The position numbers and the translations under genes are program-made. A stretch of 50,588 bases of DNA. It comes from Caryophanales bacterium UBA5603. GTDB lineage: Bacteria > Bacillota_I > Bacilli_A > Izemoplasmatales > Hujiaoplasmataceae. The number at the start of each line of letters is the position of its first letter. Position 1 is the stretch's first letter. This document shows, piece by piece, positions 16,010-24,395 of the stretch. The stretch covers positions 1-50,588 of the forward strand of contig DILB01000025.1 of the NCBI GenBank assembly GCA_002424815.1, in the 5' to 3' direction. The notes under the pieces were generated by a model, which did no database searches, had not been told where the DNA came from, and saw nothing but the letters and a program-made list of their open reading frames with translations.

Positions 16010-16628
16010 TGAATAGTCTCCCATCAATCATTTGATAAACACGTTTATTTCTTGTCTTAAAGTGTTCAGGATAATGCGTCGATACAATGATCAAACAATC
16101 TTTCAGACGACTTTTAACTAATTTTAACACTTTTTTTTGCGATTCTTCATCCAAACCATGCAAGGGTTCATCCAATAATATGGTCTTAGGTCGATTTAAA
16201 AAGGCTTGTATTAAATTAACTTTTTGACGCATTCCATTTGACAAAGCTCCAAACGATCGATGCTCATAAGATTTCATATCGAAAAAATTTAAATGATCAT
16301 CGATTTCTTGTTTCAATCGTTTCGATTCAACATCTCTGATTTTGCCAATACTTTCTAAAAAATCACGAACCGACATATAATAAGGCATGACATAATCTTC
16401 AGGAGCATAACCAATCGCTGTTTTTTTACGGATGATTTCACCTTGAAAACGTAAAGTTCCCATAATGCATTTGATTAAAGTGGATTTTCCTGATCCATTT
16501 TTCCCAATCAAAAGATTTAAGGTACCCATCGAAAATGACGTTGATACATCGCTGATAGCTTGTTTTCCGAGATAACATTTGGTGACATTTACAATATCAA
16601 TAGTTGTAGATGATTCGATGGATGACAT
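15996..16628 (-). CDS. ABC transporter ATPase of the 15275-18134 cluster
   Basis: 210 aa, a minimal ATPase. Walker A GKNGSGKST, signature LSNGMRQK, Walker B TILLDEPLHGLDEES and H-loop STHYPEH are all intact, so it should hydrolyse ATP. The open frame extends upstream to 16679, but the ATG at 16628 follows GGGAGGACAAAG and is the better start. This leaves a 32-base overlap with the upstream 301-aa gene. Short ATPases of this kind with separate permeases are typical of small exporters (antibiotic, bacteriocin or lipid type). Confidence 0.88.
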   Translation of the reverse strand: MSSIESSTTIDIVNVTKCYLGKQAISDVSTSFSMGTLNLLIGKNGSGKSTLIKCIMGTLRFQGEIIRKKTAIGYAPEDYVMPYYMSVRDFLESIGKIRDVESKRLKQEIDDHLNFFDMKSYEHRSFGALSNGMRQKVNLIQAFLNRPKTILLDEPLHGLDEESQKKVLKLVKSRLKDCLIIVSTHYPEHFKTRNKRVYQMIDGRLFIEQA

Positions 16629-17502
16629 CTTTGTCCTCCCAAAACAATATCGGCGTCGATTTAAACATAAAATCATCAATTACAATCAGTTTTCTGGCTT
16701 CATCAATCGAATAATCGATGATGAGAGGAAAACGCCACAAATCGACAATTTTAGTCGTATATCGAATCGGATAAGTATAAACTTGTGATACATTAGGCTG
16801 AAACAAAAAGGATTCTTCAAGATTTGCTTCACATAACAAGTCTTCTTCACTTAATATAGGTTTTAAGCCAACAGTTTGTGGTGATTCTATCCTGATAAAA
16901 TCACTGCCAATACTGATTGAATGAATCGTCATCCGTGATGATTCAAATTGATCAAGTCCTAAAGTGATTGATTCCATAATCGGGTATTGACCGAAATTGA
17001 TATAATTCGCACTCAGTTTATAAAAATCAAAATCAGGATTTTCCTCAATAGAAAAATAACAAAGAACAACCTCCCCAATCAACGCTTCCAAGATGTAATC
17101 ATTGGTGTAGGTAATCATCAATTTGGCTTCACGAAAATGGATTTTAAGTCCGGAATCGATATAATCACCCACAGCTAGTTTTAATGCATAGAGCGAATAT
17201 TGCTCGTTTAAATACCGAATATTTGTATCCATGTCTTCAATCATTACAATCTCTACGGACATTTCCGTATCCTGATCGATGATCCGAAGATCGGTCATTT
17301 GTTCTTTCGTTGTTAAAAACGAGTCTTTTTCACTCAAATAAAAAATAATATCTAAAGTTTCGCTTTTTCGCGTGATATTTTGAGCATAAAATCGTTCCAC
17401 CACTAACACACTCACTGACTGATTCGTCGTTGGATGGAATATAATCATGACAATCGCAATCAGAAGATAAAGCGTTACGCAAATCATCAACCCTTTTTTC
17501 AT
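16597..17502 (-). CDS. Membrane-anchored extracytoplasmic protein of unknown function
   Basis: 301 aa. Residues 5-23 form one hydrophobic helix (signal anchor); the rest is soluble, beta-rich and acidic, with no cofactor or catalytic motif that I recognise. Its ATG overlaps the stop of the secreted-protein gene (ATGA), and its own 3' end overlaps the ATPase start, so all four genes at 15275-18134 are translated as a block. By position it may be an accessory or periplasmic-adaptor-like subunit of the transporter. No named family fits. Confidence 0.6.
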   Translation of the reverse strand: MKKGLMICVTLYLLIAIVMIIFHPTTNQSVSVLVVERFYAQNITRKSETLDIIFYLSEKDSFLTTKEQMTDLRIIDQDTEMSVEIVMIEDMDTNIRYLNEQYSLYALKLAVGDYIDSGLKIHFREAKLMITYTNDYILEALIGEVVLCYFSIEENPDFDFYKLSANYINFGQYPIMESITLGLDQFESSRMTIHSISIGSDFIRIESPQTVGLKPILSEEDLLCEANLEESFLFQPNVSQVYTYPIRYTTKIVDLWRFPLIIDYSIDEARKLIVIDDFMFKSTPILFWEDKDVIHRIIYNY

Positions 17503-18134
17503 CGTAATCGCTCCTTGATAATCTCAAAATATTCTGTCATTACGACGAACGTTTCCCAGCCACCTTGTTTGGTTTGAATCCAAAACAAATAATGTTTAGC
17601 CACCCCATTGCTTACTTCTCCCGTACCTTTCGTCACAATGGTCACATAAGTTCCAGGATCGACGATGATGACAAATTCATAAGATTCACTCGAATTGGTG
17701 GTTTTAGAATACGAAATCGTGCTTTTGATATCGGCATCAATCGTTCCTTTAAATTTTTTGACATCTCCCGTCGCTTTAATCCCAATTTCCCCTGAAGCAC
17801 TGACTTGAAATTTCGTTTCTTCTTTGGTTGAAAGCGAAATGGTATGTTTAATCGTTGAAAAACCGTTGTTATAAATTTTAAGTTTTGTTTCAGAGACAAA
17901 ATCAATCGGTTCATTCTTCGTGATCGTCAATATTTTCCAGCCCATAAAGTATTTTTTTACATAATTGCTATAATATGAGGCATAATCGCTTCTTGTAAAA
18001 TCCTTCAGAAGTTTATGGCCTTCCTCGACAAAAACGATTTCTTGATAACTCGCATAATCATCGGCTTGAACCTGGGTGATATTGGTAAATAAAATGATGA
18101 GAAGGACTAAAATCATCGTGAACCATTTTTTCAT
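17499..18134 (-). CDS. Secreted beta-rich protein, lead gene of the ABC cluster
   Basis: 211 aa. Signal peptide MKKWFTMILVLLIILFTN followed by an AxA-like site (VQADD), so the mature part starts near residue 26. The middle (about 80-170) is a run of alternating Ser/Thr-rich strands: TKLKIYNNGFSTIKHTISLS, then KFQVSASGEIGIKATGDVK, then STISYSKTTNSSESYEFVII, then DPGTYVTIVTKGTGEV. Such long amphipathic Ser/Thr strands occur in aerolysin/ETX-type pore formers and in some adhesins, but I cannot claim that family. The frame extends to an ATG at 18158 inside a terminator hairpin; the ATG at 18134, preceded by AAGGGGG, is the likely start. Stop overlaps the next gene (ATGA). Confidence 0.68.
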   Translation of the reverse strand: MKKWFTMILVLLIILFTNITQVQADDYASYQEIVFVEEGHKLLKDFTRSDYASYYSNYVKKYFMGWKILTITKNEPIDFVSETKLKIYNNGFSTIKHTISLSTKEETKFQVSASGEIGIKATGDVKKFKGTIDADIKSTISYSKTTNSSESYEFVIIVDPGTYVTIVTKGTGEVSNGVAKHYLFWIQTKQGGWETFVVMTEYFEIIKERLR

Positions 18135-18173
18135 AAAAAAAACCCCCTTTGCGAACATGATACGCTAAGGGGG
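18135..18173 (-). terminator. Terminator/attenuator hairpin whose 3' arm is the SD of the next gene
   Basis: Minus strand CCCCCTT-A-GCG ... CGC-A-AAGGGGG followed by eight T and then directly ATG of the 211-aa gene. It is a strong intrinsic terminator for the nadD-nadE-mnmA-patatin transcript. The arm AAGGGGG, 8 bases before the ATG, is also the only Shine-Dalgarno of the downstream gene. Confidence 0.88.
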
Positions 18174-18192
18174 CTCATTCTCTTTTATGTTA

Positions 18193-19002
18193 TTATTTGA
18201 GACTATTTTTTTCAAAAAAGTTACAAGCATCTTGATAGCCTAAGTTGTAACAAATCTCTGAATGAGCGGGATCAAAATTAAGCATACCGCCTAAAATACC
18301 TCGATGTTTAATTTCAATGATGTTAATGCCAGGATATTTACTTTTATCAATAAAATCTAATAGTTGTAAATGAATAACAATAATCGTATCACAACCACTT
18401 TCAATCAAAGGGTAGACTGGAGTATTATCATAAACCCCGCCATCATAATACTGTTTGTTTTTAATCTTGACAGAAGGAAAGATAATCGGAATGGAACACG
18501 ATGCTAAGATGAGATTAACAATATCTTCTTTTGTATGGTTTTTTAAAAGACTATAAACTGCTTGAGTATCATTTTTGACATAATGCCTGTAACCACTTTT
18601 AAATAACCCAAAGAGCGATTCATCAACCATCCCCGCTTCGCTGAGTGTCACATAGACTTCTTTTTTTAATATTTCTTGATAATCTATTTCTTCCCAAAGA
18701 AGATTCCTTAATGCTTCAATCGAATATAAACCTTTATCAAGGATATGTATTTTTTCTTGCATTAATCGTTTAAAGATATTTTCTGTACTTTTGATTTCAT
18801 CTGGTGAAATAGCTTTCCATAATTGATATGTTTTGTCAACCGGTTGTGTGGCCAACATGGCCGCATTAACAGCGCCAATTGAGGTTCCAGCAAAAGCTTG
18901 AACTTGAGCTAAAACGCCCAATTCTTCAAGTCGTTTGGCAACCCCTATTTGATAAGCGCCTCGTGCACCGCCTCCAGATAGACATAGTCCTAATTTATTC
19001 AT
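18193..19002 (-). CDS. Patatin-like phospholipase family protein
   Basis: 269 aa serine acyl hydrolase. Oxyanion-hole motif SGGGARG (residues 9-15), nucleophile elbow GTSIGA (Ser at about 41) and the dyad Asp in YDGGVYDNTP (about 166-175) are all present, so it should be active on lipid esters. No signal peptide, so it is cytosolic. Bacterial members of this group (RssA/YlbK type) act on phospholipids, exact substrate unknown. Last gene of the nadD operon, 12 bases after mnmA, and closed by the strong terminator at 18135-18173. Confidence 0.93.
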   Translation of the reverse strand: MNKLGLCLSGGGARGAYQIGVAKRLEELGVLAQVQAFAGTSIGAVNAAMLATQPVDKTYQLWKAISPDEIKSTENIFKRLMQEKIHILDKGLYSIEALRNLLWEEIDYQEILKKEVYVTLSEAGMVDESLFGLFKSGYRHYVKNDTQAVYSLLKNHTKEDIVNLILASCSIPIIFPSVKIKNKQYYDGGVYDNTPVYPLIESGCDTIIVIHLQLLDFIDKSKYPGINIIEIKHRGILGGMLNFDPAHSEICYNLGYQDACNFFEKNSLK

Positions 19003-19014
19003 CTTTTAACCTCT

Positions 19015-20148
19015 TTAGTAGTTGCGTTTGATTTCATCCATGAATACTTGGTCGATGGTACCGCCCCCTAAGCACACATCATCTTGATAAAACACCGCTG
19101 CTTGTCCTGGGGTGATGGCTAAAACGGGTTCTTGACATCGGACTTCAATGGATTGTTCATTTAACCAACGTAACTGAACGGGGATATCTTTTTGTCGGTA
19201 ACGAAATTTTGCAAAGCAGGATAAAACCCCCGTGAAACGATTCTTTGGAATCCAGTTAATGGCTTCCACGGTGCAACGATTGGCTAAAAGCAAAGGATGA
19301 CGATAACCTTGTCCGACCATCAAGGTATTTGTCTCAAGATTTTTTCCGATGACAAACCAAGGATCGTTGCCTAAAGTCTTATTGCCACCAATGCCTAAAC
19401 CTTTTCGTTGGCCGATGGTGTAATACATTAATCCTTGATGTTCGCCGATGACGACGGATTGATCAGTGATAACTTTCCCCGGTTTTGCCGGAAGGTAATT
19501 ACTTAAAAAATCCGCAAAATGCCGCTCACCGATAAAACAGATTCCCGTTGAATCTTTTTTAGTAGCGGTTGCGAGATGATGTTCATCGGCGATTTTTCGA
19601 ACTTCTGGTTTAGTTAATTCACCGATGGGAAAAATGACATATTTTAATTGTTCTTGTGTCAGTTGACATAGAAAATAAGATTGATCTTTATTTTCATCCA
19701 ATGCTTTTAGTAATTGATATTCGCCTTGATGTTCTCTAACCCGCGCATAGTGACCCATGGCGATTTTATCAGCGCCCATCGTTAAAGCTACATCAAGAAA
19801 CGCTTTAAATTTGATGTATTTATTGCATAAAATATCTGGATTAGGTGTCCTGCCTTTACGATATTCGGAAAGAAAGTACTGGAACACATCTTCCCAGTAC
19901 TCTTTGATAAAATCATGGCGATGCAACGGAATGCCAATTTGATTGGCAACCAAGATTGCATCTTGAAAATCCGTTTCTTGGGGGCAAATCGGATCATTTA
20001 AATCTGGATTGCCGGAAATGTCGTTGTTCAGTGCGCTATCCCAGTTTCGCATGAATAAAGCTTCTGTCTGATAACCTTGTTGTTTGAGAAGCCATGCGGA
20101 GACACTCGAATCAACACCACCGGAGAGACCAATGATGACTTTCGTCAT
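19015..20148 (-). CDS. mnmA: tRNA-specific 2-thiouridylase MnmA
   Basis: 377 aa. PP-loop SGGVDSSVSAWLL (residues 9-21) adenylates U34 of tRNA Lys/Glu/Gln. The two catalytic cysteines are in NPDILCNKYIKF (about 107) and STGICFIGERHF (about 202), both kept. The C-terminal barrel carries YTIGQRKGLGIGG. It makes s2U34 in the wobble position. SD AGGTGAT at ideal distance. Follows nadE by 10 bases. Confidence 0.97.
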   Translation of the reverse strand: MTKVIIGLSGGVDSSVSAWLLKQQGYQTEALFMRNWDSALNNDISGNPDLNDPICPQETDFQDAILVANQIGIPLHRHDFIKEYWEDVFQYFLSEYRKGRTPNPDILCNKYIKFKAFLDVALTMGADKIAMGHYARVREHQGEYQLLKALDENKDQSYFLCQLTQEQLKYVIFPIGELTKPEVRKIADEHHLATATKKDSTGICFIGERHFADFLSNYLPAKPGKVITDQSVVIGEHQGLMYYTIGQRKGLGIGGNKTLGNDPWFVIGKNLETNTLMVGQGYRHPLLLANRCTVEAINWIPKNRFTGVLSCFAKFRYRQKDIPVQLRWLNEQSIEVRCQEPVLAITPGQAAVFYQDDVCLGGGTIDQVFMDEIKRNY

Positions 20149-20158
20149 AAAATATCAC

Positions 20159-22015
20159 CTATCTTTTTACATCGGAGGGCATACGAAAATCACTTCGCGG
20201 CGATAAACCATAATCAAGGACTTTGGGTCCATCTGGACTGGCCTGTCGTTTGAATTGCTGCGAGAAAAATCGTTTAAAGAAATGATCAGTCGTTGCTGTC
20301 GCTTCGGCTTCACTCATCTGGAAGGTTTTTGATAGTAAAAATACAATTCTTTTTGGTTCATCACCACAGACTAAGAAGCGATACAACACAAAATCATTGA
20401 CTTCATATTTGCCGATCACTGCTTCGGTGGATTGCTCTTTTTTTAGTTCGGGAGAAATCGGTGTTGCCAGAATATCTTTCAGACTTTGTTCGACATCTTC
20501 ATTAAATACATGGCGTGCATAACTTTCAATCATGAAACGAACCAACGTTTTTGGAATTCCTGCATTGACATTATACATCGACATTTGGTCACCATTATAA
20601 GTGGACCAACCCAAAGCGATTTCAGAGAGATCACCCGTCCCTAAAACAATCCCGTTATATTGATTGGCCATATTCATGAGAATCATGGTCCGTGAGCGTG
20701 CTTGTGCATTTTCATAGGTGATGTCTTCGGTTGTTTGATCATGTCCGAGCAATGCTAGATGATCACCAACATGTTCTTTAATGTCAATTTGTTTCGCAGT
20801 GACGCCCAGACCTTTCATCAGTCGGAGCGCATTTTTCTCAGTTCTAGACGAGGTCCCCATTGCAGGCATCGTCACAGCGATGATGCCTTTGCGATCCAAT
20901 CCTAAGCGATCAAAAGCTCGACAAGCGCTGACTAAGGCTAACGAAGAATCTAGTCCCCCAGAAATTCCGATTAAAACATGATGGATTTCCATATGTTTTA
21001 AGCGTTTTACTAACGCATATTCTTGAATGGATGCTATTTTTTCGAATGCGACAATGTCATCTTTTTTAGGAACAAAAGGGGTTGGATCGGTTAATTGATC
21101 AAAATCATAGTCAGAAGCTTCGGGTAAATTAAATTTGATTAATTGATATTCTTGCGGATATTTATAGATGGAATCTCGGAACGAAGCATTGCTTCGACGA
21201 TCATAAGCAATTTTGTCAAAATCTAAATCTACACAAAGCATTTCAGTTTCAAGACTGAATTTATTTTGTTCAGCGAGTAATACCCCATTCGACGCGACAA
21301 TATTATGTCCCCCATAGACTGTTTCAGACGTCGATTCGCCCAAACCAGCGCATACATAGGCATAAAGACCACAATTTTTTCGTGAATGTTCTAATACGGA
21401 ACTACGGCGAATGATATCTTTTCCTAGCGTTTCATTCGACGCTGAAATGTTAATGATTAAATTTGCGCCATTCACCGACATAAAATTGCCAGGCGTTATG
21501 GTTGCCCACATATCTTCACAGATTTCAATACCAAATTTGACTTTATCTGCAGTAAAAATGAGATTTCCAAAGGCAACTTTCTGCCCTAACAATTCAATTT
21601 TTTTAACATGTTTGACGACATCAAAACCCGATTTAAACCATCGACGATCATAAAATTCTTTCGTATTCGGCAAATAGAATTTGGGGACGACGCCAAGAAT
21701 CTTTTTACCCTGAAGAACAACGGCGGTATTTAAAACCATTTCTTCAATTTCTAAAGGGATACCACAAACAACGACGCCTTTATAAGGATTATTATCAAGC
21801 AGTTTTTGTAAGGCTTTCAAAGCATCGCTAAAAAGTGCTTTTTGAAAAAAGAGATCTCCACACGTGTAGGCTGTGATGCCGAGTTCAGGAAAAGCGACGA
21901 TTGAAGCAGTATTACCTTTTAAGGCTTCTAGCATCGCATCAACATTATACTCTGGGTTACCAACAGCGAGTCTGGGTGAGACTAAACAGATTTTCATAAA
22001 ACCGTTTTTATACAT
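20159..22015 (-). CDS. nadE: Glutamine-dependent NAD+ synthetase
   Basis: 618 aa, two-domain form. The N-terminal nitrilase-type glutaminase has Glu in AFPELGITAYTCGD (about 45), Lys in PKFYLPNTKEFYDRRWF (about 115) and the nucleophile Cys in GIEICEDMW (about 168). The C-terminal synthetase has PP-loop GISGGLDSSLALV (about 346) and GTGDLSEIALGW. It converts deamido-NAD+ to NAD+ with Gln-derived ammonia. The start MYKNGF at 22015 has an SD (GAGGTTAA); the inner Met7 does not. The gene begins 2 bases after the nadD stop, so the last two NAD steps are coupled. Confidence 0.97.
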   Translation of the reverse strand: MYKNGFMKICLVSPRLAVGNPEYNVDAMLEALKGNTASIVAFPELGITAYTCGDLFFQKALFSDALKALQKLLDNNPYKGVVVCGIPLEIEEMVLNTAVVLQGKKILGVVPKFYLPNTKEFYDRRWFKSGFDVVKHVKKIELLGQKVAFGNLIFTADKVKFGIEICEDMWATITPGNFMSVNGANLIINISASNETLGKDIIRRSSVLEHSRKNCGLYAYVCAGLGESTSETVYGGHNIVASNGVLLAEQNKFSLETEMLCVDLDFDKIAYDRRSNASFRDSIYKYPQEYQLIKFNLPEASDYDFDQLTDPTPFVPKKDDIVAFEKIASIQEYALVKRLKHMEIHHVLIGISGGLDSSLALVSACRAFDRLGLDRKGIIAVTMPAMGTSSRTEKNALRLMKGLGVTAKQIDIKEHVGDHLALLGHDQTTEDITYENAQARSRTMILMNMANQYNGIVLGTGDLSEIALGWSTYNGDQMSMYNVNAGIPKTLVRFMIESYARHVFNEDVEQSLKDILATPISPELKKEQSTEAVIGKYEVNDFVLYRFLVCGDEPKRIVFLLSKTFQMSEAEATATTDHFFKRFFSQQFKRQASPDGPKVLDYGLSPRSDFRMPSDVKR

Positions 22016-22017
22016 GA

Positions 22018-22593
22018 TTAACCTCGGTATAATTGATGTGTTTGGATGTAATCGTACACCTTATCGCACACCAATGCTTTATCAAAATTTTCTCGAAAAG
22101 AAGTTGAAGATATTTTAATATCAAAATCAGGTAATATAATGAAGGAATCTATATGATTCGTCAGCATCGGATGATCCTTGATGGCTTTTTCGATATCCAT
22201 ATGATTACGATTGATGACGATGAATCGAAAATCATTCAGTAAAGCTTCAGCATTAATCCACTTATCTAATTTGGCTAAATTGTCAGCCCCTATGACAAAC
22301 ACAACTTCTTCTGAAGGATGTGATTCTTGAATTCTAATTAAACTTTGATAAGTTCCCAGATAATCAGAATCATCAAATTCCATCGTCGAAATGCGGACAT
22401 TTGATAGATCTTCAGTCATCAATTCAAGCATTTTATGTCGATGATGATCAGAAGCTAGGGAGCGTTTGGTGTAAAGGTTTGAAACGGGCAAAAAGATAAA
22501 TTTTTTACAAGGAAGATGTTTCACTACGTGATGGTAAATTTCTTTGTGTGCGATGGTTGGGGGGTTAAAAGCACCGCCAAAGACGATAATCAT
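22018..22593 (-). CDS. nadD: Nicotinate-nucleotide adenylyltransferase
   Basis: 191 aa. Nucleotidyltransferase fold: GGAFNPPTIAHKEI (residues 6-19; a variant of GGTFDPPHxGH with the second His kept), FVIGADNL (about 97) and the C-terminal ISSTSFREN (variant of ISSTxIR). It adenylates nicotinate mononucleotide. First gene of nadD-nadE-mnmA-patatin. The leader folds into two small hairpins, one overlapping the SD (22599-22629). Confidence 0.95.
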   Translation of the reverse strand: MIIVFGGAFNPPTIAHKEIYHHVVKHLPCKKFIFLPVSNLYTKRSLASDHHRHKMLELMTEDLSNVRISTMEFDDSDYLGTYQSLIRIQESHPSEEVVFVIGADNLAKLDKWINAEALLNDFRFIVINRNHMDIEKAIKDHPMLTNHIDSFIILPDFDIKISSTSFRENFDKALVCDKVYDYIQTHQLYRG

Positions 22594-22598
22594 GCAAT

Positions 22599-22629
22599 CA
22601 GCTCCTAGCTGCCGCGATTTCTAAGCGGC
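22599..22629 (-). promoter_or_regulatory. Hairpins in the nadD leader, one covering the SD
   Basis: Minus strand GCCGC-TTAGAAATC-GCGGC (22611-22629) followed at once by CAGCT-AGG-AGCTG (22599-22611). The second takes in part of AGGAG, the only SD of nadD. Weak stems, so a role in translation control is a guess. Confidence 0.45.
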
Positions 22630-22641
22630 TATACCTCTTAT

Positions 22642-22650
22642 ATTTTATCA
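22642..22650 (-). promoter_or_regulatory. Extended -10 promoter of the nadD operon
   Basis: Minus strand TGATAAAAT (TGn plus TAAAAT), about 50 bases before the nadD ATG. No clear -35. Confidence 0.5.
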
Positions 22651-22697
22651 TAGATAGATTAGTAATTAAAGAGAATATCGTGCAATCCTTGTTTCTA

Positions 22698-22706
22698 TGC
22701 TATAAT
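22698..22706 (+). promoter_or_regulatory. Extended -10 promoter of the M42 peptidase operon
   Basis: TGCTATAAT with perfect -10, about 20 bases before the ATG at 22727. The mRNA start would be near 22712, just at the SD. Confidence 0.65.
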
Positions 22707-22726
22707 TATAGAGGGTGATGTCTATT

Positions 22727-23755
22727 ATGAAAAACACAATGGAATATGTCGTTGATTTTGCACAAAAAGTACTCGCAATTCCCTCGCCTTCAGGCTATAC
22801 AGAACAAGTTATTAACTTCTGTCAAATGGAAGCCGAACGGTTAGGGTATCGAAGTGAACGAACCAAAAAAGGGAATTTAATCATTACTATTCCCGGTAAA
22901 ACCAACAAAAAATTAGGCCTTTCAGGACATGTCGATACTTTAGGAGCCATGGTGCGGAGCATCACATCCTCAGGCGATCTCAAATTTACGCCTATCGGAG
23001 GCCCAATTTGGCCAACATTAGATGGAGAATATTGTACAATTCGCACGCGAGAAGGTCATGATTATACCGGAACATTCTTATCTCAATCCCCATCTTCGCA
23101 CATTAATCGCGATGCTTTAACGATGGAAAGAACCCCTGAAAAAATGATTGTACGGCTCGATGAAATTGTTTCATCGAAAGTTGATACCTTAGCCTTAGGA
23201 ATCGCAGCGGGTGATTTTATCTTTTTTGACCCCAAAACGACGGTAACCGCATCTGGATTTATCAAAAGTCGTTTTTTGGATGACAAAATTAGTGTTTCAA
23301 TTCTTTTTGGATTATTATATCATTTAGGAAAAACCAAAACCATTCCTTATCAAAATGTTAAAATCATCATTTCGACTTATGAAGAAGTCGGTCATGGTGC
23401 TTCATTTGTCCCTGATCTCGATGAATTAATTGCCGTTGACATGGGTTGTATCGGCGAAGATTTATCTTGTACTGAAATGATGGTTTCAATCTGCGCAAAG
23501 GATTCAGGCGGTCCATATGATTATTCAATCGTCTCAAAACTCGCAAAACTTGCTAAAGAAAATGAACTTAATTTTGCCACAGATATTTATCCATTTTATG
23601 GATCAGATGTTACCGCCGCCCTACATGGAGGCAATGATTTGCGGGGTGGTTTAATCGGACCGGGTGTTCATGCCTCACACGGAATGGAACGCACGCATAA
23701 AAATGCTTTAGAAAACACTTTGAAGCTTTTGCTTCTATATCTTCAAGGTGAATGA
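22727..23755 (+). CDS. M42 family metallo-aminopeptidase
   Basis: 342 aa, tetrahedral-aminopeptidase / glutamyl aminopeptidase family (FrvX/PepA type), a cytosolic two-metal peptidase. Metal and catalytic residues visible: His in LSGHVDTLG, bridging Asp in FLDDKISV, Glu-Glu in STYEEVGHG, Asp in VDMGC and the last His in GVHASHGMERTH. The upstream starts (GTG 22715, ATG 22718) overlap the SD; the ATG at 22727 follows GGTGAT by 7 bases and is preferred. The stop overlaps the GNAT start (ATGATGA). It breaks up peptides for amino-acid supply. Confidence 0.93.
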   Translation: MKNTMEYVVDFAQKVLAIPSPSGYTEQVINFCQMEAERLGYRSERTKKGNLIITIPGKTNKKLGLSGHVDTLGAMVRSITSSGDLKFTPIGGPIWPTLDGEYCTIRTREGHDYTGTFLSQSPSSHINRDALTMERTPEKMIVRLDEIVSSKVDTLALGIAAGDFIFFDPKTTVTASGFIKSRFLDDKISVSILFGLLYHLGKTKTIPYQNVKIIISTYEEVGHGASFVPDLDELIAVDMGCIGEDLSCTEMMVSICAKDSGGPYDYSIVSKLAKLAKENELNFATDIYPFYGSDVTAALHGGNDLRGGLIGPGVHASHGMERTHKNALENTLKLLLLYLQGE

Positions 23756-24321
23756 TGACCCTACACATACGGCCAATGTCGATTAACGACGGCATTTTAT
23801 TTACTGCTTTTATGGATCGTGTTGATTTTTCGCACCAACCCAATTGGCAAGGATGCTACTGCCGATTTTATCATAGTGGTTGCACTTATGATCAATGGAT
23901 GAAGTTGCCTAAAGCCAATAAACGTGATGAAGCTTTAACGATGATTGCGGATGGTTTCATGCATGGATACCTTGCTTTCGATAACGAACAAATGATTGGG
24001 TGGCTGAATGCAGGTCATTGGGAAAATTACTTGCGCCTAGCAAAAGAATTATCAAAGCATGCCGATTTAGATACTGCAGTTTTGATTTGCTTTCTAATCG
24101 ATGAAAAATATCGGAATCAAGGCATTGCAAAAAAACTATTAGCCTATGCTTTGGAGGATCTTTCGCTCTTAGGATTTAAACGCTTCATCGCAATTCCGCA
24201 TGCAACGAAAGAAGTTTCTGAATTAAATTATCGCGGAACAATGCATATGTATGAAGAACATGGCTTTAAATCTGTTGAAGAATTATCTGGTCAAGTGATT
24301 ATGGTTCTTGACCAATCATAA
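23752..24321 (+). CDS. GNAT family N-acetyltransferase
   Basis: 189 aa. Acetyl-CoA-binding signature: the strand AVLICFLIDEKYRNQGIAKKLL with the Q/R-x-x-G-x-G/A pattern (RNQGIAKKL, about 118-126), then a beta strand and the C-terminal YRGTMHMYEEHGFK. N-terminal part has several Cys (CYCRFYHSGC, about 38-47), an uncommon feature that could bind metal. Substrate unknown. Translationally coupled to the M42 peptidase, and closed by the strong terminator at 24343-24384. Confidence 0.88.
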   Translation: MMTLHIRPMSINDGILFTAFMDRVDFSHQPNWQGCYCRFYHSGCTYDQWMKLPKANKRDEALTMIADGFMHGYLAFDNEQMIGWLNAGHWENYLRLAKELSKHADLDTAVLICFLIDEKYRNQGIAKKLLAYALEDLSLLGFKRFIAIPHATKEVSELNYRGTMHMYEEHGFKSVEELSGQVIMVLDQS

Positions 24322-24342
24322 ATTAAAATAATAATCAATGTA

Positions 24343-24384
24343 AAACCCCACAAACGGCCATGTTCGCGTTTGTGGGGTTTCTTT
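24343..24384 (+). terminator. Strong intrinsic terminator between convergent genes
   Basis: AAACCCCACAAACG ... CGTTTGTGGGGTTT, a 14-bp perfect stem with a 10-base loop, then TTTCTTTATT. It serves the plus-strand GNAT transcript. The reverse strand has a TTTTACATT tail, so it probably also stops the minus-strand amino-acid transporter transcript. Confidence 0.93.
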
Positions 24385-24395
24385 ATTATTATAAA

